Origin: Cordilura impudica
Lineage: Eukaryota; Arthropoda; Insecta; Diptera; Scathophagidae
NCBI GenBank assembly: GCA_963682025.1
Contig: OY821522.1
Location: 29,376,959 to 29,440,958, forward strand
Reading direction: 5' to 3'
Length of the DNA stretch: 64,000 nt
The translations under genes were made by a program, and so were the position numbers. Positions 1 to 12,400 of this stretch are shown here, one piece after another. Every line of letters begins with the position of its first letter. Position 1 is the first letter of the stretch. The notes beneath the pieces are model-generated. The model was not told the origin of the DNA. It was given only the letters and a program-made list of their open reading frames with translations, and made no database searches.

Positions 1-820
1 AAATTCTAGACGTAAAAAAAAGTTAAAGAACACAGCGGTTAAAATATATAAGAGTTGAAACAGAAAAAAGTACAGTACAAAACAAAAGGCATACGTATCA
101 GATATTCAAAAATTTTTAGACATAAAAAATAGAACAGTTAAAACACATAACATTTAAAAACATATAAGAATTGGAATAGAAAAGAAAAAGTACAGTACAA
201 GACAAAATGCATACGTGTCAAATATTCAAAAAAAAAAATTAGCAACAACACTTAAAAACTACAATAATTAAAACAGAAAAGTACATAAAATCTGAAAAAC
301 CAATTAAAAAAAAAAACAGTGCAAGATAATACAATAACATCAACATCTAAACCACTACAGTATATTAACATAATATTGTCAACAACAACACTAATATCAA
401 CACCACTACAGCAAAATCACCATAACATCAACTGGCAGCTATAACAACAACATCAACTCAACAACACTACAGCAACATCAACAATAATACCCATAATACT
501 GGCAGCAACAACAACAACATCAACCACTATAGCATCACCATAAGATCATCATTATAATCAGCCATCTAATAAGTCACCGTAAAATCATCTACCAACTACT
601 ACATAACCGTCACATCATCATTAGCATATCACACCTACTACATTATCACATTCATGATAATAAATATAGGTCCACTAACATTATTATTGGTATGGTATAA
701 TTTTTAATTATTATATTTCTAAACATAAATTATATTTCTAAATATAAATAAATTTTAAACAATATGTGACTAAAATGCAAATAAATGTAAAATTATAATA
801 TGGAAATATTAAGAAATTAA
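1..820 (+). repeat. Leader of Gypsy element Z with tandem and CAACA-rich repeats
   Basis: No coding sequence is visible upstream of the gag start at 821. Two imperfect copies of a block of about 115 bp lie in tandem at about 3-115 and 116-232; both contain AAGTACAGTACAA and GCATACGT and end in a TATTCAAA motif. From about 290 to 620 the sequence is simple, rich in CAACA and CATCA units. The 5' LTR and primer binding site of the element are not recognisable and probably lie left of the window. Confidence 0.5.
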
Positions 821-2143
821 ATGTCTAGTTTTCAAATTACGGAATTTAACAAATTAGTTGCAAATTTTTACAAACTAAAAAAAAGAATATTACAAAATCG
901 CCCAATATCCGGTAAACAAGAAAAATTAGATGAATATGTAGATTTGATTATTGAAATATATAATAGCATTTTGGCATATACAAAGCCATAGAATGAATAA
1001 TTTTCTAGCAAATTGAAAACGGTAATACAAAATAAAATATTACACTGCAGGGAATTATTAGTGAAATGTTTTTATAAGCTAAAGAGTAAAATCAAAGTTC
1101 CAATTGGTGTAGATTTGTTTGAATTCGTACATAAAGAGGTTATGACAGAATCTGGTTCGGGGACCGAAGTAGCCACCAGCGACGACGATATAGATACATT
1201 AGATGACAGTACTGAAACAGAAAGGAAAGTAAAAAAACATATTGCGTTAACAGATGAAAATACTCAGAGTATAAATACTTTTGAAATGGCTTCGATAGAA
1301 GAACAAACCAAGTTTATTTCGATGTGCTCCAACATCATAAGGGACAATTACAATGGAAACCCCCTTAATCTCAATTCTTTTCTTGATAAAATTAATCTTA
1401 TTGAAGAGCTTACCGCACCTAATTTAGAAACCTGTTTCATTTCATTCATAAAATCAAAACTGGATGGAAAGGCAAGAGAGGTTTTACCAGAAAACATACT
1501 AAATGTAGATCAAATTAAGACTACTCTTAAAAGTAGGACAAAACCAGACAATTCTAAAGTTGTAGCCGGTAGAATGGTAACTTTACATGTCAAAAACAAC
1601 AATTATATAGATTTTTCAAAAAATGTTGAGGAGTTAGCAGATGCATTACAACGCTCACTGATAATAGAAGGTATAACTGAGGAAAAGGCTCAGGAAATGG
1701 CAATAGTGCAGACTGTAACCATTTGAAGAAATAACGCAAAATCCGACATGGTGAAGGCAATTTTAGCTTCGACGGTTTTTAACGAACCTAAGGACGTGGT
1801 AGCAAAACTAATAATAGAGGAGGCACCGAGTGAAAAGGGCCATCATGTTTTGGCAATGCTTTCGAGTAGGAATGGCGCAAATTTCGACAATTTTCAACAT
1901 CATAACAGAACTTCACGAGGTAATCATCATAATTTTAATAGAAATAATTCATATGGTAGTTATCGTGGACACGATAACAATTTTCGAGTACGAAGTTACA
2001 ACAATAGAGGCAGACATAACAATAATACCAGCAGTAGTGAAAGGTCAAGGGACAATTTCCGTAGTCGTGGTGTTTCCGTACGGACTTTAAACGCGGAAGT
2101 CCCTCAGCAAGAAATGTTGAGGGAGGAACAGGATCAAATTTAA
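821..2143 (+). pseudogene. gag: Gag of mdg1/412-like element Z, three in-frame stops
   Basis: One reading frame runs from the ATG at 821 (MSSFQITEF) to the stop at 2143 and is broken only by TAG at 989, TAA at 998 and TGA at 1724. The middle part is a capsid-like domain. The C-terminus, from about 1900, is an RG/N-rich nucleic-acid-binding tail with no CCHC zinc knuckle. Gag would form the particle that packages element RNA. It sits directly upstream of protease and RT remnants in the same orientation. The family call rests on the gene order and on the RT below, since Gag itself is poorly conserved. Confidence 0.7.
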
Positions 2144-2697
2144 TCATGGAAAATAACATTAAATCAGTTTATAGTTTCAATTTAAATTATTCAGATTTTA
2201 TAAATATAAACTGTACTCATCGTGCAAAACTAATTCGTTTTTAGTGCATTCACAAGCGGATATATCAATTTTGAAAGTTTCTTGTTTGAAAGATAATTTA
2301 CGTATAAATGAACAAAATACTGTTAATATTGTAGGAATAACGACAAATACTACAAAATCTTTGGGTACCATTAACACAAAATTACTAGTTTCTAACTACT
2401 CTTTACCACAAGTTTTCCATAACGTGTCCGATAATTTTTTTATATACCATCCGATGGCATATTAGGAAAAGATTTTTTAAAACAAAATAAGTGCAAAATT
2501 GATTACAGCTCTATGACAGTTTCTTTTTATGTATACGGGGAAAGAATAATCATTCCAATTTCGCATGGAATTAGTAGGAACTCATTTTTATTCCACCAAG
2601 ATGTGAAGTATTTAGAGAACTTTATTTAGAAAATATCACTGAACCGGTTTTTATTGACTCTCAGGAAATTTCTAACGGTGTACTTATTGGCAAATGT
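2144..2697 (+). pseudogene. Aspartic protease region of element Z, degenerate
   Basis: The segment between gag and RT encodes protease-like stretches in shifting frames. A SQADISILK stretch at about 2247-2275 matches the flap-side context of mdg1/412 proteases, but the position of the catalytic Asp is His (VHSQADIS), so the enzyme would be inactive. A later stretch that resembles the DGILGKDFL motif of the related copies is reached only after a frameshift near 2450. Frameshifts and stops continue to 2697. The assignment is from position and from the similar regions of elements A and B in this window. Confidence 0.6.
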
Positions 2698-4225
2698 ATG
2701 GTGAATTCCAAAACCCCTATTATACGTATTTTAAATACAACCGACGAAATTAAATTTGTGCATAACTATACAGTTAAAACCGAAAATCTTTCCAACTTTT
2801 ACGTTTATTCAATTGACAAACCTATTCCTGGTAATGTGCGCATGCAGAACTTAAAATCTATTCTAAAGGATAAGATCCCAGACTACGTCAAGGGTGATTT
2901 AATGCCATTATTTGAAGAATACGCAGATATTTTCACTTTAAAGGATGACAAAATGACCATAAATAACAGTTATGAGCAAAAATTAAGACTTAAGGATAGG
3001 GAACCGGTTTATGTAAAAAATTACCGTCTTTCATACACCCAGAGAAATGAAATAAAAAGACAGGTTCAGAATTTACTTGATAATGATTTGATAGAACCTA
3101 GCACCTCAAATTACAACAGTCCTTTAATTTTGGTACCAAAGAAAAGCCCGAATGATAGTAAATCATATCGTGTTGATTTCAGAGCTATTAACAAAAAGCT
3201 AATCGCCGATAAATTTCCTTTACCAAGGATTGACGACATACTCGACAATCTTGGTCGGATCAAACATTTTTCAATACTTGATTTGTTCTCTGGTTTCCAT
3301 CAGGTACCGCTTCACGAAAACTCGAGAGATTTAACATCATTCAGTACCGACCAAGGTACATTTCGTTGCAAGGTTTTGCCTTTTGGGCTAAATGTGGCTC
3401 CGAATTCGTTTTCTCGAATGATGGGCATGGCATTTTCTGGTCTTGAACCTTATAAAGCTTTCTTGTATATCGATGATATAATTGTAATTGGTTATAGCAA
3501 ACAACATCACTTGAAAAACCTAAAAAACGTTTTCGTTATATTTAGGAAACTTAATTTGAAAATTAATCCTCACAAATGTAACTTCTTAAGACCGGAGGTT
3601 ACATTCCTATGGCACAGATGTACTTCTAACGGACTTTTGCCAGATGACACAAAAATAACAGCCATCAAAAAATATATGGTACCCACAGATAAGGATGCTG
3701 TAAAACGTCTCGTTGCGTTCGCAAATTATTATAGGAGATTCATACCGACTTTGCTTCATTAGCGGCTCCATTTAATAACATAACACGAAAAAAAGTAAAT
3801 TTTGAATGGGACGCAAAGTGTCAAGAATCTTTCGAAAATATAAAAGCGGAATTAATTTCACCTAAGATACTTCAATATCCAGATTTTTCAAAATAATTTC
3901 TAATCACAGTTGATGCTTCGCTTTTGGTAAAGCAAAACAAAAGAAACTAATTATAGAACAGGAACTTTTTGCAATGTATTTTGCCATAACTGAGTTTCGA
4001 CCATACGTTTATGGAACAGAATTTGTTGTTAGAACAGATCATAGACCTCTAGTCTATCTATTTAATATTAAAGACCTGTCTTCTAAGTTGACAAATATAA
4101 GACTCAAACTTTCAGAATATTATTTTTCTATAGAACATATAAAGCGCAAAAACAACGTCGGAGCAGATGCTCTATCTCGAATTTCAATTGACGAATTGAA
4201 AAACGATACTAGTGGTAAAGGCATT
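2698..4225 (+). pseudogene. pol: Reverse transcriptase and RNase H of element Z
   Basis: 2698-3762 is open and encodes an N-terminal extension and the RT fingers/palm. Visible motifs are the YVKNYRL entry motif, SPLILVPKK, LPFGLNVAPNSF and the catalytic FLYIDD box with both aspartates. A frameshift near 3750 breaks the connection domain. The stretch that should hold the first RNase H residues (around 3890-3960) carries a deletion. RNase H resumes at 3974 with the TDHRPLVYLF block and ends in ADALSRIS. Next comes the spacer, interrupted at 4228 by the Harbinger insertion. The RT motifs place Z in the mdg1/412 group of Ty3/Gypsy. The enzyme made element cDNA. Confidence 0.85.
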
Positions 4226-4335
4226 TTAAGGCCCATTTACACGATACCACTCAGTCGTATGATTTTTCGAAATAAAAATCCGATGAAATTCATCGGACTG
4301 TCATAAAGTCGTACCGACATTATTTCTGCATACTT

Positions 4336-4372
4336 AGGCCATTTACACCATCACACTCAAGTCGTATGAAAA
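4336..4372 (+). repeat. Second, internal copy of the Harbinger left end
   Basis: AGGCCATTTACACCATCACA, followed by a GTCGTATGA motif, repeats the outer terminus (4229 onward) 107 bp further in and in the same orientation. The inner copy matches the right terminus better than the outer one does (ATCACACT in both). The left end is therefore duplicated. The outer copy is the one matched by the TTA duplication. Confidence 0.75.
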
Positions 4373-4442
4373 CAGCTGTTTACAATAGCATACAAAGAAA
4401 ACAAAAAAATTTAGGCGTGTTGTTATAAATAATTATAAGCAA

Positions 4443-5917
4443 ATGTATAAAATGGAAAATAAGAAAAAACTTAAAGCCGTTGGAGTTATTATGGCAATAG
4501 CCATCATCACGAAGTATAAAAAAAAGGGAAGTATGATAGTTTGCAAAATTCAAAACGGTTATGGAGCCGTGAATGGTTACGCCGGAGATATTCAGGAAAG
4601 GACTTGACACATATTGCTATAAAAGAGCTTCAATTGGAGGACCCAAAGTGCTTCATCAATTTTTGTAGGCTATCTAAAGAAGCCTTTGAAAATTTGTTAA
4701 GTGTTGTTGGCCCTGTTATAAGGAAACAAAATACTGTAATGAGGGAGTCCATTTCACCTACTACACGGTAATCGAGTTTTAAAAACTAAAGATTGCTAAC
4801 TTAATTTGTCTTCTTATATTTCAGTCTGCTGATTACCCTGCGCTTTTTGGCAACGGGAAACTCGTATACTGACCTTTCGTACGGGTTCCGAGTATCTACA
4901 CCGGCGATATGTAAATTGGTTCCAGAAACACTAAAGGCTATTTACAAGGCGCTTCGTTTAAAATTTTTAAAAGTAATTTTATTTTCGAGAGCAGGTTTCC
5001 CTTATGTTTGCAATGTTATATTTTATGATTTTTGTTTCAATTTAGGGTTGTACAACAGCTAGTGAGTGGAAAAAAGTGGCTGATGATTTTTATAGCAAAT
5101 GGAATTTTCCCATGTGTCTTGGTGCTATTGGTAAAATACCTAAATTGATTAACATAAAAAAAAACTTACACTTATTTGTTTATAGATGGGAAACAAATTG
5201 CTTTGAGACCGAAGTCTAAAGATGGTTCCTATTATTATAATTACAAGGGTTTCAACAGTATAATTTTAATGGCAGTGGTTGATGCAAGCTATAAGTTTAT
5301 TATGGTGGATGTAGGAGTTAACGGTAGAGCCAACGAAGCTGCAGCTTTTAATGTGTCGGATATCGGGGACTCCATAAAACAAAATCTACTTGATTTTCCA
5401 GAAGAAGAAGAGCTCCCGGGAACAAATATTAAAGTATTTTATTTCTTTACACGACCATTTTGTACATATCCTTACGCTTTTTATATTTTAGGTACCCTAC
5501 GTTTTTGTTTCAGACGATGCTTTCCATTTGACGCCCAGAATTATAAAACCGTTCAGTCAAAGGCAGTAAGTTGAAAACAAAATATTCAACTACCGGTTGT
5601 CAAGAGCTCGAAGATTCGTGGAAAACGCCTTCGGAATACTTTCTGGAAGATTCCAAATATTTCAAAGAGAAATAAATTTACCTGTTGAAACAGTTGAGCT
5701 CATAACGTTAGCATGTTGCGCACTTCATAATCTTCTTGTGAAAGAAGGTGATGAGGAGTATACTTCGGACAATATAAGTACAATAGTAATAGAAAGAGGT
5801 CCAGGAAATAGATACTCCAACGATGCTTCCGAAATAAGAAATAGTTACAGGCATTTTTTTAATAACATCAATGTTTCGCCATGGCAGAATGAAGCTATTA
5901 ATAAATTTAATTTTTAA
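4443..5917 (+). pseudogene. PIF/Harbinger transposase (DDE_4), five exons, nearly intact
   Basis: Exons can be read by eye: about 4443-4767, 4825-4972, 5046-5130, 5186-5433 and 5492-5917, with GT-AG introns of 57, 73, 55 and 58 bp that keep phase. Exon 1 has an N-terminal basic region and an ESISP motif. The GAIDGKQIAL motif spans the 5130/5186 junction and carries the first catalytic Asp. VVDASYKF in exon 4 carries the second Asp. Exon 5 has VFVSDDAF and, in RARRFVENAFGIL, the catalytic Glu. The enzyme would cut and rejoin the terminal repeats as DNA. Defects are a TAA at 5567 in exon 5 and an apparent one-base frameshift near 4535 between the first ATG (4443) and the rest of exon 1. Everything else is open, so it is a recently inactivated copy. 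Confidence 0.9.
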
Positions 5918-6036
5918 ATTAAGAATAATGTAGTGCGAAAAATAATTACAAAAATTTTATTTTCGTTTGTTAAATAAATATATATTTATAAAAAATGATT
6001 TAAAAAAAATAAAATTAACCATTTATTCAATTTATT

Positions 6037-7030
6037 TCATGTTGCTTTTTTTTTGTAGATTAGGATTAGATTCATCACTTCTGCTGAAAATTCATCCCGC
6101 AAATTGCTGTCGGTAATTTGCGTCAAATTGGATTTAAAAAAAGCTGAGAAACTTTCAACATAGTCATCTTTCTTCTCATCCTTATCATCCGATAGTTTCG
6201 TTAAAAAATTAACCGCAGATTTTAAAACGATATCCTCATCATCGTTGATCTTTCTTTTCTTCTTCGCAGAAGTAGCTTTACAATCGTCCTCTGAAGAAAT
6301 ATCACACACCTAATAAAAATAAATTTAACGTAAATTAAAAATAATTTCATTGAATATTTATTGATTTATAAGAAACTTAAAATAAAATACTATTATATAA
6401 TCAAATGAGAAGGATATACATAGTAAAGTAGTGCACAAAGTAATTCTGCCAAATCGAATATATTTCATTAAACAAAATTACCTGGAAACATAATGTTGAA
6501 GGCTCTTCATCAAGTCCCGATTGAGAACTATCATCTAAAATCTGGAAAAAAAATTAACATACATACATAAATACAATATTAAAATAAAAATATATATAAT
6601 TGGTAGTTATAGTTTCTTACATATGAAGGCTCGACTTCCCTTTCCGAGCTTGCATGAAGTCTTTAAGGAAATAAAGGTGCTCATACCAGTAGGCTGTAGG
6701 AACATAAATGTCTTCGGTTCCAGAACCACTTTTCTTTTTGCTCTCAGCCACTCACAAAAGTTCCCTTCCGTATTGCGACCGAAGATAACTAAGTTTCATC
6801 TGAAAACATATGCATTTAGTAATTTTGTAACAAAATCTAGTTTAAACAATTACCTTTACTTCACTTGCTGTAACATTTGGCACAGTTGCACTTATTTCTT
6901 TGGTAATATCTTCCACTGCCTCTGCCCGGGCGTGCTTATTATGATAAAGTGGACTCCTGGTATTGTACAGGCATTCTTTTTCCTTATAAATACCTATCAT
7001 CTTCATCACTACGTCTCTATTCCAATCAAT
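6037..7030 (-). pseudogene. Harbinger partner gene with MADF and BESS domains, spliced
   Basis: Read on the - strand, blocks 7030-6854 and 6799-6621 encode a MADF (Myb/SANT-like) DNA-binding domain: CLYNTRSPLY, then LRSQYGREL and GTEDIYVPTAYWYEHLYFLK. Block 6541-6482 is an acidic linker (LDDSSQSGLDEE). Block 6310-6037 ends with a basic stretch (KKKRKI), a likely nuclear signal, and a BESS-like helix pair (YVESFSAFFKSNL ... DEFSAEVMNLIL). GT/AG borders flank the blocks. In this superfamily the second protein binds the termini and brings the transposase to the nucleus. Defects are a TGA in the MADF block at about 6749 and a phase mismatch at the 6621/6541 junction. The first exon, upstream of 7030, could not be fixed. 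Confidence 0.8.
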
Positions 7031-7512
7031 CTAAAAAAATTAAATACATTCACAACACATTCCACAACACTGCACTGGCCAATGATATATACACTTTGTT
7101 TAGTTGCTAGTTTTGACCATACTCCAAACAAAACACTGTTGGCCGGTAACACAAAACATCTATTGAAATCTAAATACATATCTTTGCAGCTGGAGACAAA
7201 CTCATTTTCTTCCTTTTTTGGTTTTTTTTTTAAATTTAGTTTTAATTTTTAAAATTATATATTATTTGAAGTTTGATTTTCGTTTAACAAAAAACAACTT
7301 TGATTATTCCCACTTTTTGTTTACAAAAAAACAACTCTGGTCCGATGAAAATGACAAGTTTTTAGAAATGTTTCTAAAACCATCTTACTTCGAAAAAAAA
7401 ATCCTACAGACTGTCAATTTCATAACATAAGCTTTTTACATGATACGACTTTTTCATAATACTCGAATATTTGACAGGTCGTATTACAAAGTGTGATAGT
7501 GTAAATTGGCCT

Positions 7513-8962
7513 TTAGCTGTGACAACTCGAGCAATGTCTAGGCAAAACGACGTAAACAAAGAGTCATTACAAAATTATAAAACTATTGAGTTAAAAGTTT
7601 AAGATAAATTTTTCTAAGAATTTAATAAAAAGATTGCAAAAATAAAATCAGAAATATTTTACAAAAACAAAACAATCACCAACATACAACTACGAATGTA
7701 TAACAAATTTAAACTTTTTGCAACTGTTAATATTGTTAACGAAACATTGAATTTCGATAAGATGCTTTTGTGGCTAAAAAAAGAAGCCAACAATTATAAC
7801 ATACATATATGTTGCAGAATGGGCTAAAAATTACCCATTTTTTTTATATGTAAGATTCAAGATTTAAAAAACCATGGTAATAAAATATTAAAAACGCTTG
7901 AAATTATGTTAGTTGATCCAATTTAAATTGTAACTGATGAAGGGAAAAAAAGAAAACTTTTGGAAATTAACCATAACGACCCAATTATAGGCGGACATTG
8001 TGGACGTAAAAGGTTATATGCGAAACTAAGAACGAAATACTACTGGAGGAATATGACGAGATCTATTGCTTTATTCGTTAAGGAATGTAGGAAGTGTAAT
8101 CTGAATAAGGTAAAAACAGGAACTAAGGAAAAAATGACACTGACCCCAACACCTATAAAACCGTTTGACGTAATAGTACTGGACACGATTGGCCCGCTGC
8201 CTACATCGGAATATGGGAACAAATATGCTTTAACCATAATTTGCGATTTCAAAAAGTACCTTGTTACTATATCGATAGCTGATAAGAGTGCGGGAACAAT
8301 GGCTCGGGTAATTTTCGAAAACTTTATCCTAAGAATGAATACCATCAAATCAGATTTAGGCACAGAGTTTAAAAATTAAATATTTTGTGAACTGTGCAAA
8401 CTTTTAAATATCAATATAAATTTTTCAACGGCATACCACCATCAAACAGTAGGGATAGTAGAGAGAAATCATCGTGTTTTTAATGAATACATAAGGTCAT
8501 ACATTAGCGAGACTATTTCGGACTGGGATACCTACTTAAAATATTTTACATTTTTTCACAATACAACCCCGACTTCGGTGTTCGATAACAAATATACACC
8601 GTTTGAATTAGTCTTTGGAAGAAATGCAACTATGCCAAATGATTTAAATTTAGAGAACATTGACCCAATTTACAATAGTGAAAACTATAGCAAGGAAGCC
8701 AAATATCGATTACAAAAATCTCACATTATGACAAAAACACTTTTAGAAAAACAAAGAATTGTATGATAAATCTGCAAAACCATCTCATTTAAAAATTAAT
8801 GACAATGTATTTGTAAAAAAGGAACCATATGATAAATTTAAAAATATATACGTTGGTCCATTTGTAATAACCAAAATTAATGGAGTAAATGTAACGATAT
8901 ATAATGAATCATTAAAAACAGAGAAAACTTATCATAAAGATAGATTAAGACTAGCAAACTAA
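7513..8962 (+). pseudogene. pol: Integrase of element Z with upstream spacer
   Basis: After the Harbinger insert the pol frame continues through a spacer. From about 7933 it encodes an integrase: an HHCC zinc domain (HNDPIIGGHCG ... CRKCN), then the catalytic core with VLDTIG (first Asp), KSDLGTE (second Asp) and GIVERNHRVFNEY (Glu). One TAA at 8377 interrupts the core in frame. A frameshift at about 8760 separates the core from the C-terminal DNA-binding part, which has a VGPFVITKI motif and ends at 8962. The catalytic triad is still readable. The enzyme would join element cDNA to chromosomal DNA. Confidence 0.87.
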
Positions 8963-9465
8963 CTTTTTTAATTTGAATATTAATAGCAAAATACATAATT
9001 TAATCTGTGGAAAATTATTAATTTAATCTGTGGAAAATTATTATATAACATTTATTATTATATTTTTTTATTATTATATTTTTAATTATTTATAAACAAT
9101 AAAATGTATATAAATGAATCTAATTTGTGAAAAAAAATATTCATTGTTATTTATTATAATGTATCCATTATTACTGATTAACAATAAAATACATATAAAT
9201 AAACTTAAATTGTGAAAAAATATTGAATCAAACAGACTGATCACCTGATTTGATTCAACATTTTTCTTTAGGAAAGGAGGTGTAAGGAAACTTCATGTGC
9301 ATAAGGATAATTCTGAAACCATTTTGAAGGAAAACATTTTCGAAATTACTTTAAAAAATCCGATGGTTGTAAAACAATATCGGATTTATAGTAACTTGCA
9401 AAACGAAATTCAATTAAAAATTTTTTAATGGATATAAAAACATTCGGATTATTGATTTCATAAAA
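8963..9465 (+). other. 3' untranslated region, polypurine tract and LTR start of element Z
   Basis: This is AT-rich sequence without an ORF; it contains short direct repeats such as TTAATCTGTGGAAAATTATT twice near 8998-9045. A purine tract GGAAAGGAGG at 9271-9280 is followed by TGTAAGG, the expected form of a polypurine tract and 3' LTR start. The LTR cannot be followed far: the polymerase remnant starts within 200 bp, so the LTR is truncated or unrecognised. No primer binding site or second LTR copy is available in the window to set the other border. Confidence 0.5.
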
Positions 9466-12400
9466 ATGAATATGGTGCTATTTGGACTGTACGTGAAAAA
9501 TTCAACCGAAGGAGAATCAATATCATCATTAAACCATTTTGCAACTTCATTCAATAGTATAAGAAATATTGATGAAATTGATGAAGTAATTGGAGATTTT
9601 AATAATGAGTTGGAAAGACAAGCGAGTGAGTTCCAGGAGAGAGATAGCGGATGGGCAATCGACCATTTCAAATATATCGAGATGACTGTGTGCAAATTGG
9701 AGAGAATTTCGATTGGGAATTACATACCGGTGCCAAAAGCAATAGCAGCAAAAAAAGCTGTTATAAACGTAAGAAATAGCGATTCTTTCTGCTTTAAGTG
9801 GTGCGTTTTAGCCGCAGTAGCATTAAAGAAGGACAACTGGAGTGCTTCCGAAAAAAAAAATTATTTGATACCAAATATTATAAAATTAATGATATAAGTT
9901 CCAATAAAATTAAATTTCGGGAAATAACTCTAGACTTTTCGAATATGTCATTTCCAGTTTTATTGCCGGCACTTAAAATATTCGAATAAAATAAAATAAA
10001 CCAAACTTCAGCATCAACATATATGAATTAAAGAAAACAAATAATAAGTTTAAAGTTGTGGGCCCGGCAAGACAATCGAAAACTGTCAAAGAGTACCATA
10101 TTTATTTGCTGACTTTAGTAAATAATGGTAACTATCATTACTCTTTAATAAAGATATGCAGAGATTGGTGAAAACGCAATTTGTGAATTCAAATACTCCC
10201 GGGCAATTTTGTGACGTATGTCAAAATTTTTATTTCATTAACTCCGTGCGCCACAAATGGAAATGTTCAAAAGTAACAACAACATACCCAAAGCAAGGTT
10301 CAATGCTTTCATTCACACACTTCGAAAGAAAGATTTCTCCGCCAGTTGTGGTGTATGCTGATATGGAATCTGTACTTTTACCTGTATACAACAAAACAAG
10401 AGGGAAAGGAACTACTGTAATTCAAAACCAGAAAGCGTGTGCAGTAGCATACTATATAAAACATATGTATAATGGCGAATTAGATGAATATTATTCATTT
10501 GAAGCTATGTTTTTATTCATTCTTAAATATTTATTCCATATTAAGTTGTATACTCTTTTTCAGGAAAAACATGTGTACGAGAATTTTTGGACCATCTTAA
10601 CAATAGAATGAATGCAGTGTATGACATGTATTGGAAAGCAGGCGCACCACATCTAGATGTACCATTAACACCAGAAGGAGAATTAAATTGTTGTGCATAA
10701 GCGGTGAGAAATATAAGTTTTACAATTACTTTAGTGGGATTCTTATGGGATATATATGTACATAGTTAATGTAAAAATAAGTTCAACTTTATCGTACCTT
10801 TTATACCAATTTTCTTTCATAATTTAAGTAGGTATGATATCCATCTTTTTATTACGGAATTAGGTAGTAATCTTTCAGTTATACCATGCAATAAGGAGCT
10901 ATATATTTCAATGGCCAAAAAAATTTTAGACGGACATAAAATAAAATACACATTAAATTTTGTAGATACGAACAGGGTTTTACATTCCAGTATAGAAAAG
11001 TTGGCAAGCTAATTAAATAAAGAAGATTTTATGATACTCAAAAAGAAATACCTTAACAAGAACATTTCGAAGTTATGAATAGAAAAGGCGTTTTCCCGTA
11101 TGACTATGTTGATAGTTCTGAAAAACTGAATGAGCAGTCTTTACCCAACAGCGAGCATTTTTATAATCATTTAGATGACAGTGAGTGTTCTGAGGAAGAC
11201 TATACTTTTGCTAAAAAGGTTTGGAATTTATTTTAATGTAGTACTCTTAAAGACTACATGTTGCTGTATCTTAAGAGCGATGTTTTTATTTTGTCGGATA
11301 TTTTTGAGAGTTTTAGATCAGTTTGTAAGAAAATTTACGGTTTAAATCAATGTAACTATGTTACCGCTCCTTCTTTGTCATGGGATGCTATACTTAAATA
11401 TACAAATGTAAAGATGGAATTAATAAGTGATCTTGAAATACATTCATTCCTCAAAACTTCCATTCGAGGAAGAATTACGCAGTGCACTTATAGACATTCG
11501 AAGGCTAACAATAAGTACATGAATGAATATGATTCTGCTAAAGACGAAAATTATTTAGCATATATAGATGCTAATAACTTGTATGATTGGGCCATGTCAC
11601 AAAAACTCTCCATTTGAGAGTTTTCGATTTTATCTCATGAAGAGGTTGAAAATTTCAAAGTAAGCGTATAGTGATGAATCTACTTATGGATATATTCTAG
11701 AAGTTGATCTTGAATATCCCAACTTAATTCACAATTCTCATAACTATCTTCCATTTTGTGCGCAAAATAAAATACCACCTGGAGGAAAACTCCCCAAATT
11801 ATTAGCTGATCTCACTGATAAAACAGATTACAAAATTCACATAAAGAACCTACAATTGTGTTTAGAACAGGGATTAAAACTTTTAGATTAATAAAATTTT
11901 AAAATTCAAACAAAGTTTTTGGTTAGAACCTTATATAAGCTCAAACACAAATCACCGTAAAGAATCAAAAAATGAATTTAAAAAGAATTTTTTTAAATTA
12001 ATGAATAATGCTGTATACGGTAAAACGATGGAAGGGTACAGAGCTCTTATAGCTAAATCCAACTTTTCTGGTATAGACGTTTTTGATAATGGACTGTATG
12101 GTATAGAATTGAACAAAATACAAACCAATATACATGGGTGTAACAGAATAAGAACTGTCAAAATATTTAATGTATGATTTTTATTACAATTTTTTGGTTA
12201 ATGAAGATGAAAAACTTAAAACTTAAGTCTACATGAACACTGGACTTATTCGTTATATCATCCGAAAAAGAATTTACGATTTTTATTAAAACAATAGTGA
12301 TAAATTTGACACTTCAAAATATAAACCCGGAAATGTTTATGGGATTAGGTCTTTAAAGAAAAATGTTCTGGCTTTAATGAAAGACGAAAATTCAGGTAAA

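Larger units (their letters stand above)
4229..7512 (+). mobile_element. PIF/Harbinger DNA transposon, 3284 bp, TSD TTA
   Basis: The ends are inverted repeats: AGGCCCATTTACACGATACC at the left and, on the other strand, AGGCCAATTTACACTATCAC at the right. They are flanked by the 3-bp duplication TTA (4226-4228 and 7513-7515), typical of PIF/Harbinger. Inside are a DDE_4 transposase on the + strand and a MADF-BESS gene on the - strand, the usual two-gene layout of this superfamily. Both genes keep recognisable GT-AG introns, so the copy moved as DNA and not through RNA. Removing the insert with one TTA restores the reading frame of the pol spacer of element Z. Confidence 0.93.

Noticed and set aside
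1830..2090. ORF rich in Ile and Val inside gag of Z
   Set aside because: Alternative frame of the RG/N-rich gag tail.
6623..7252. 209-codon + strand ORF
   Set aside because: It is the antisense of the MADF exons, which show splice sites and domain motifs on the - strand.
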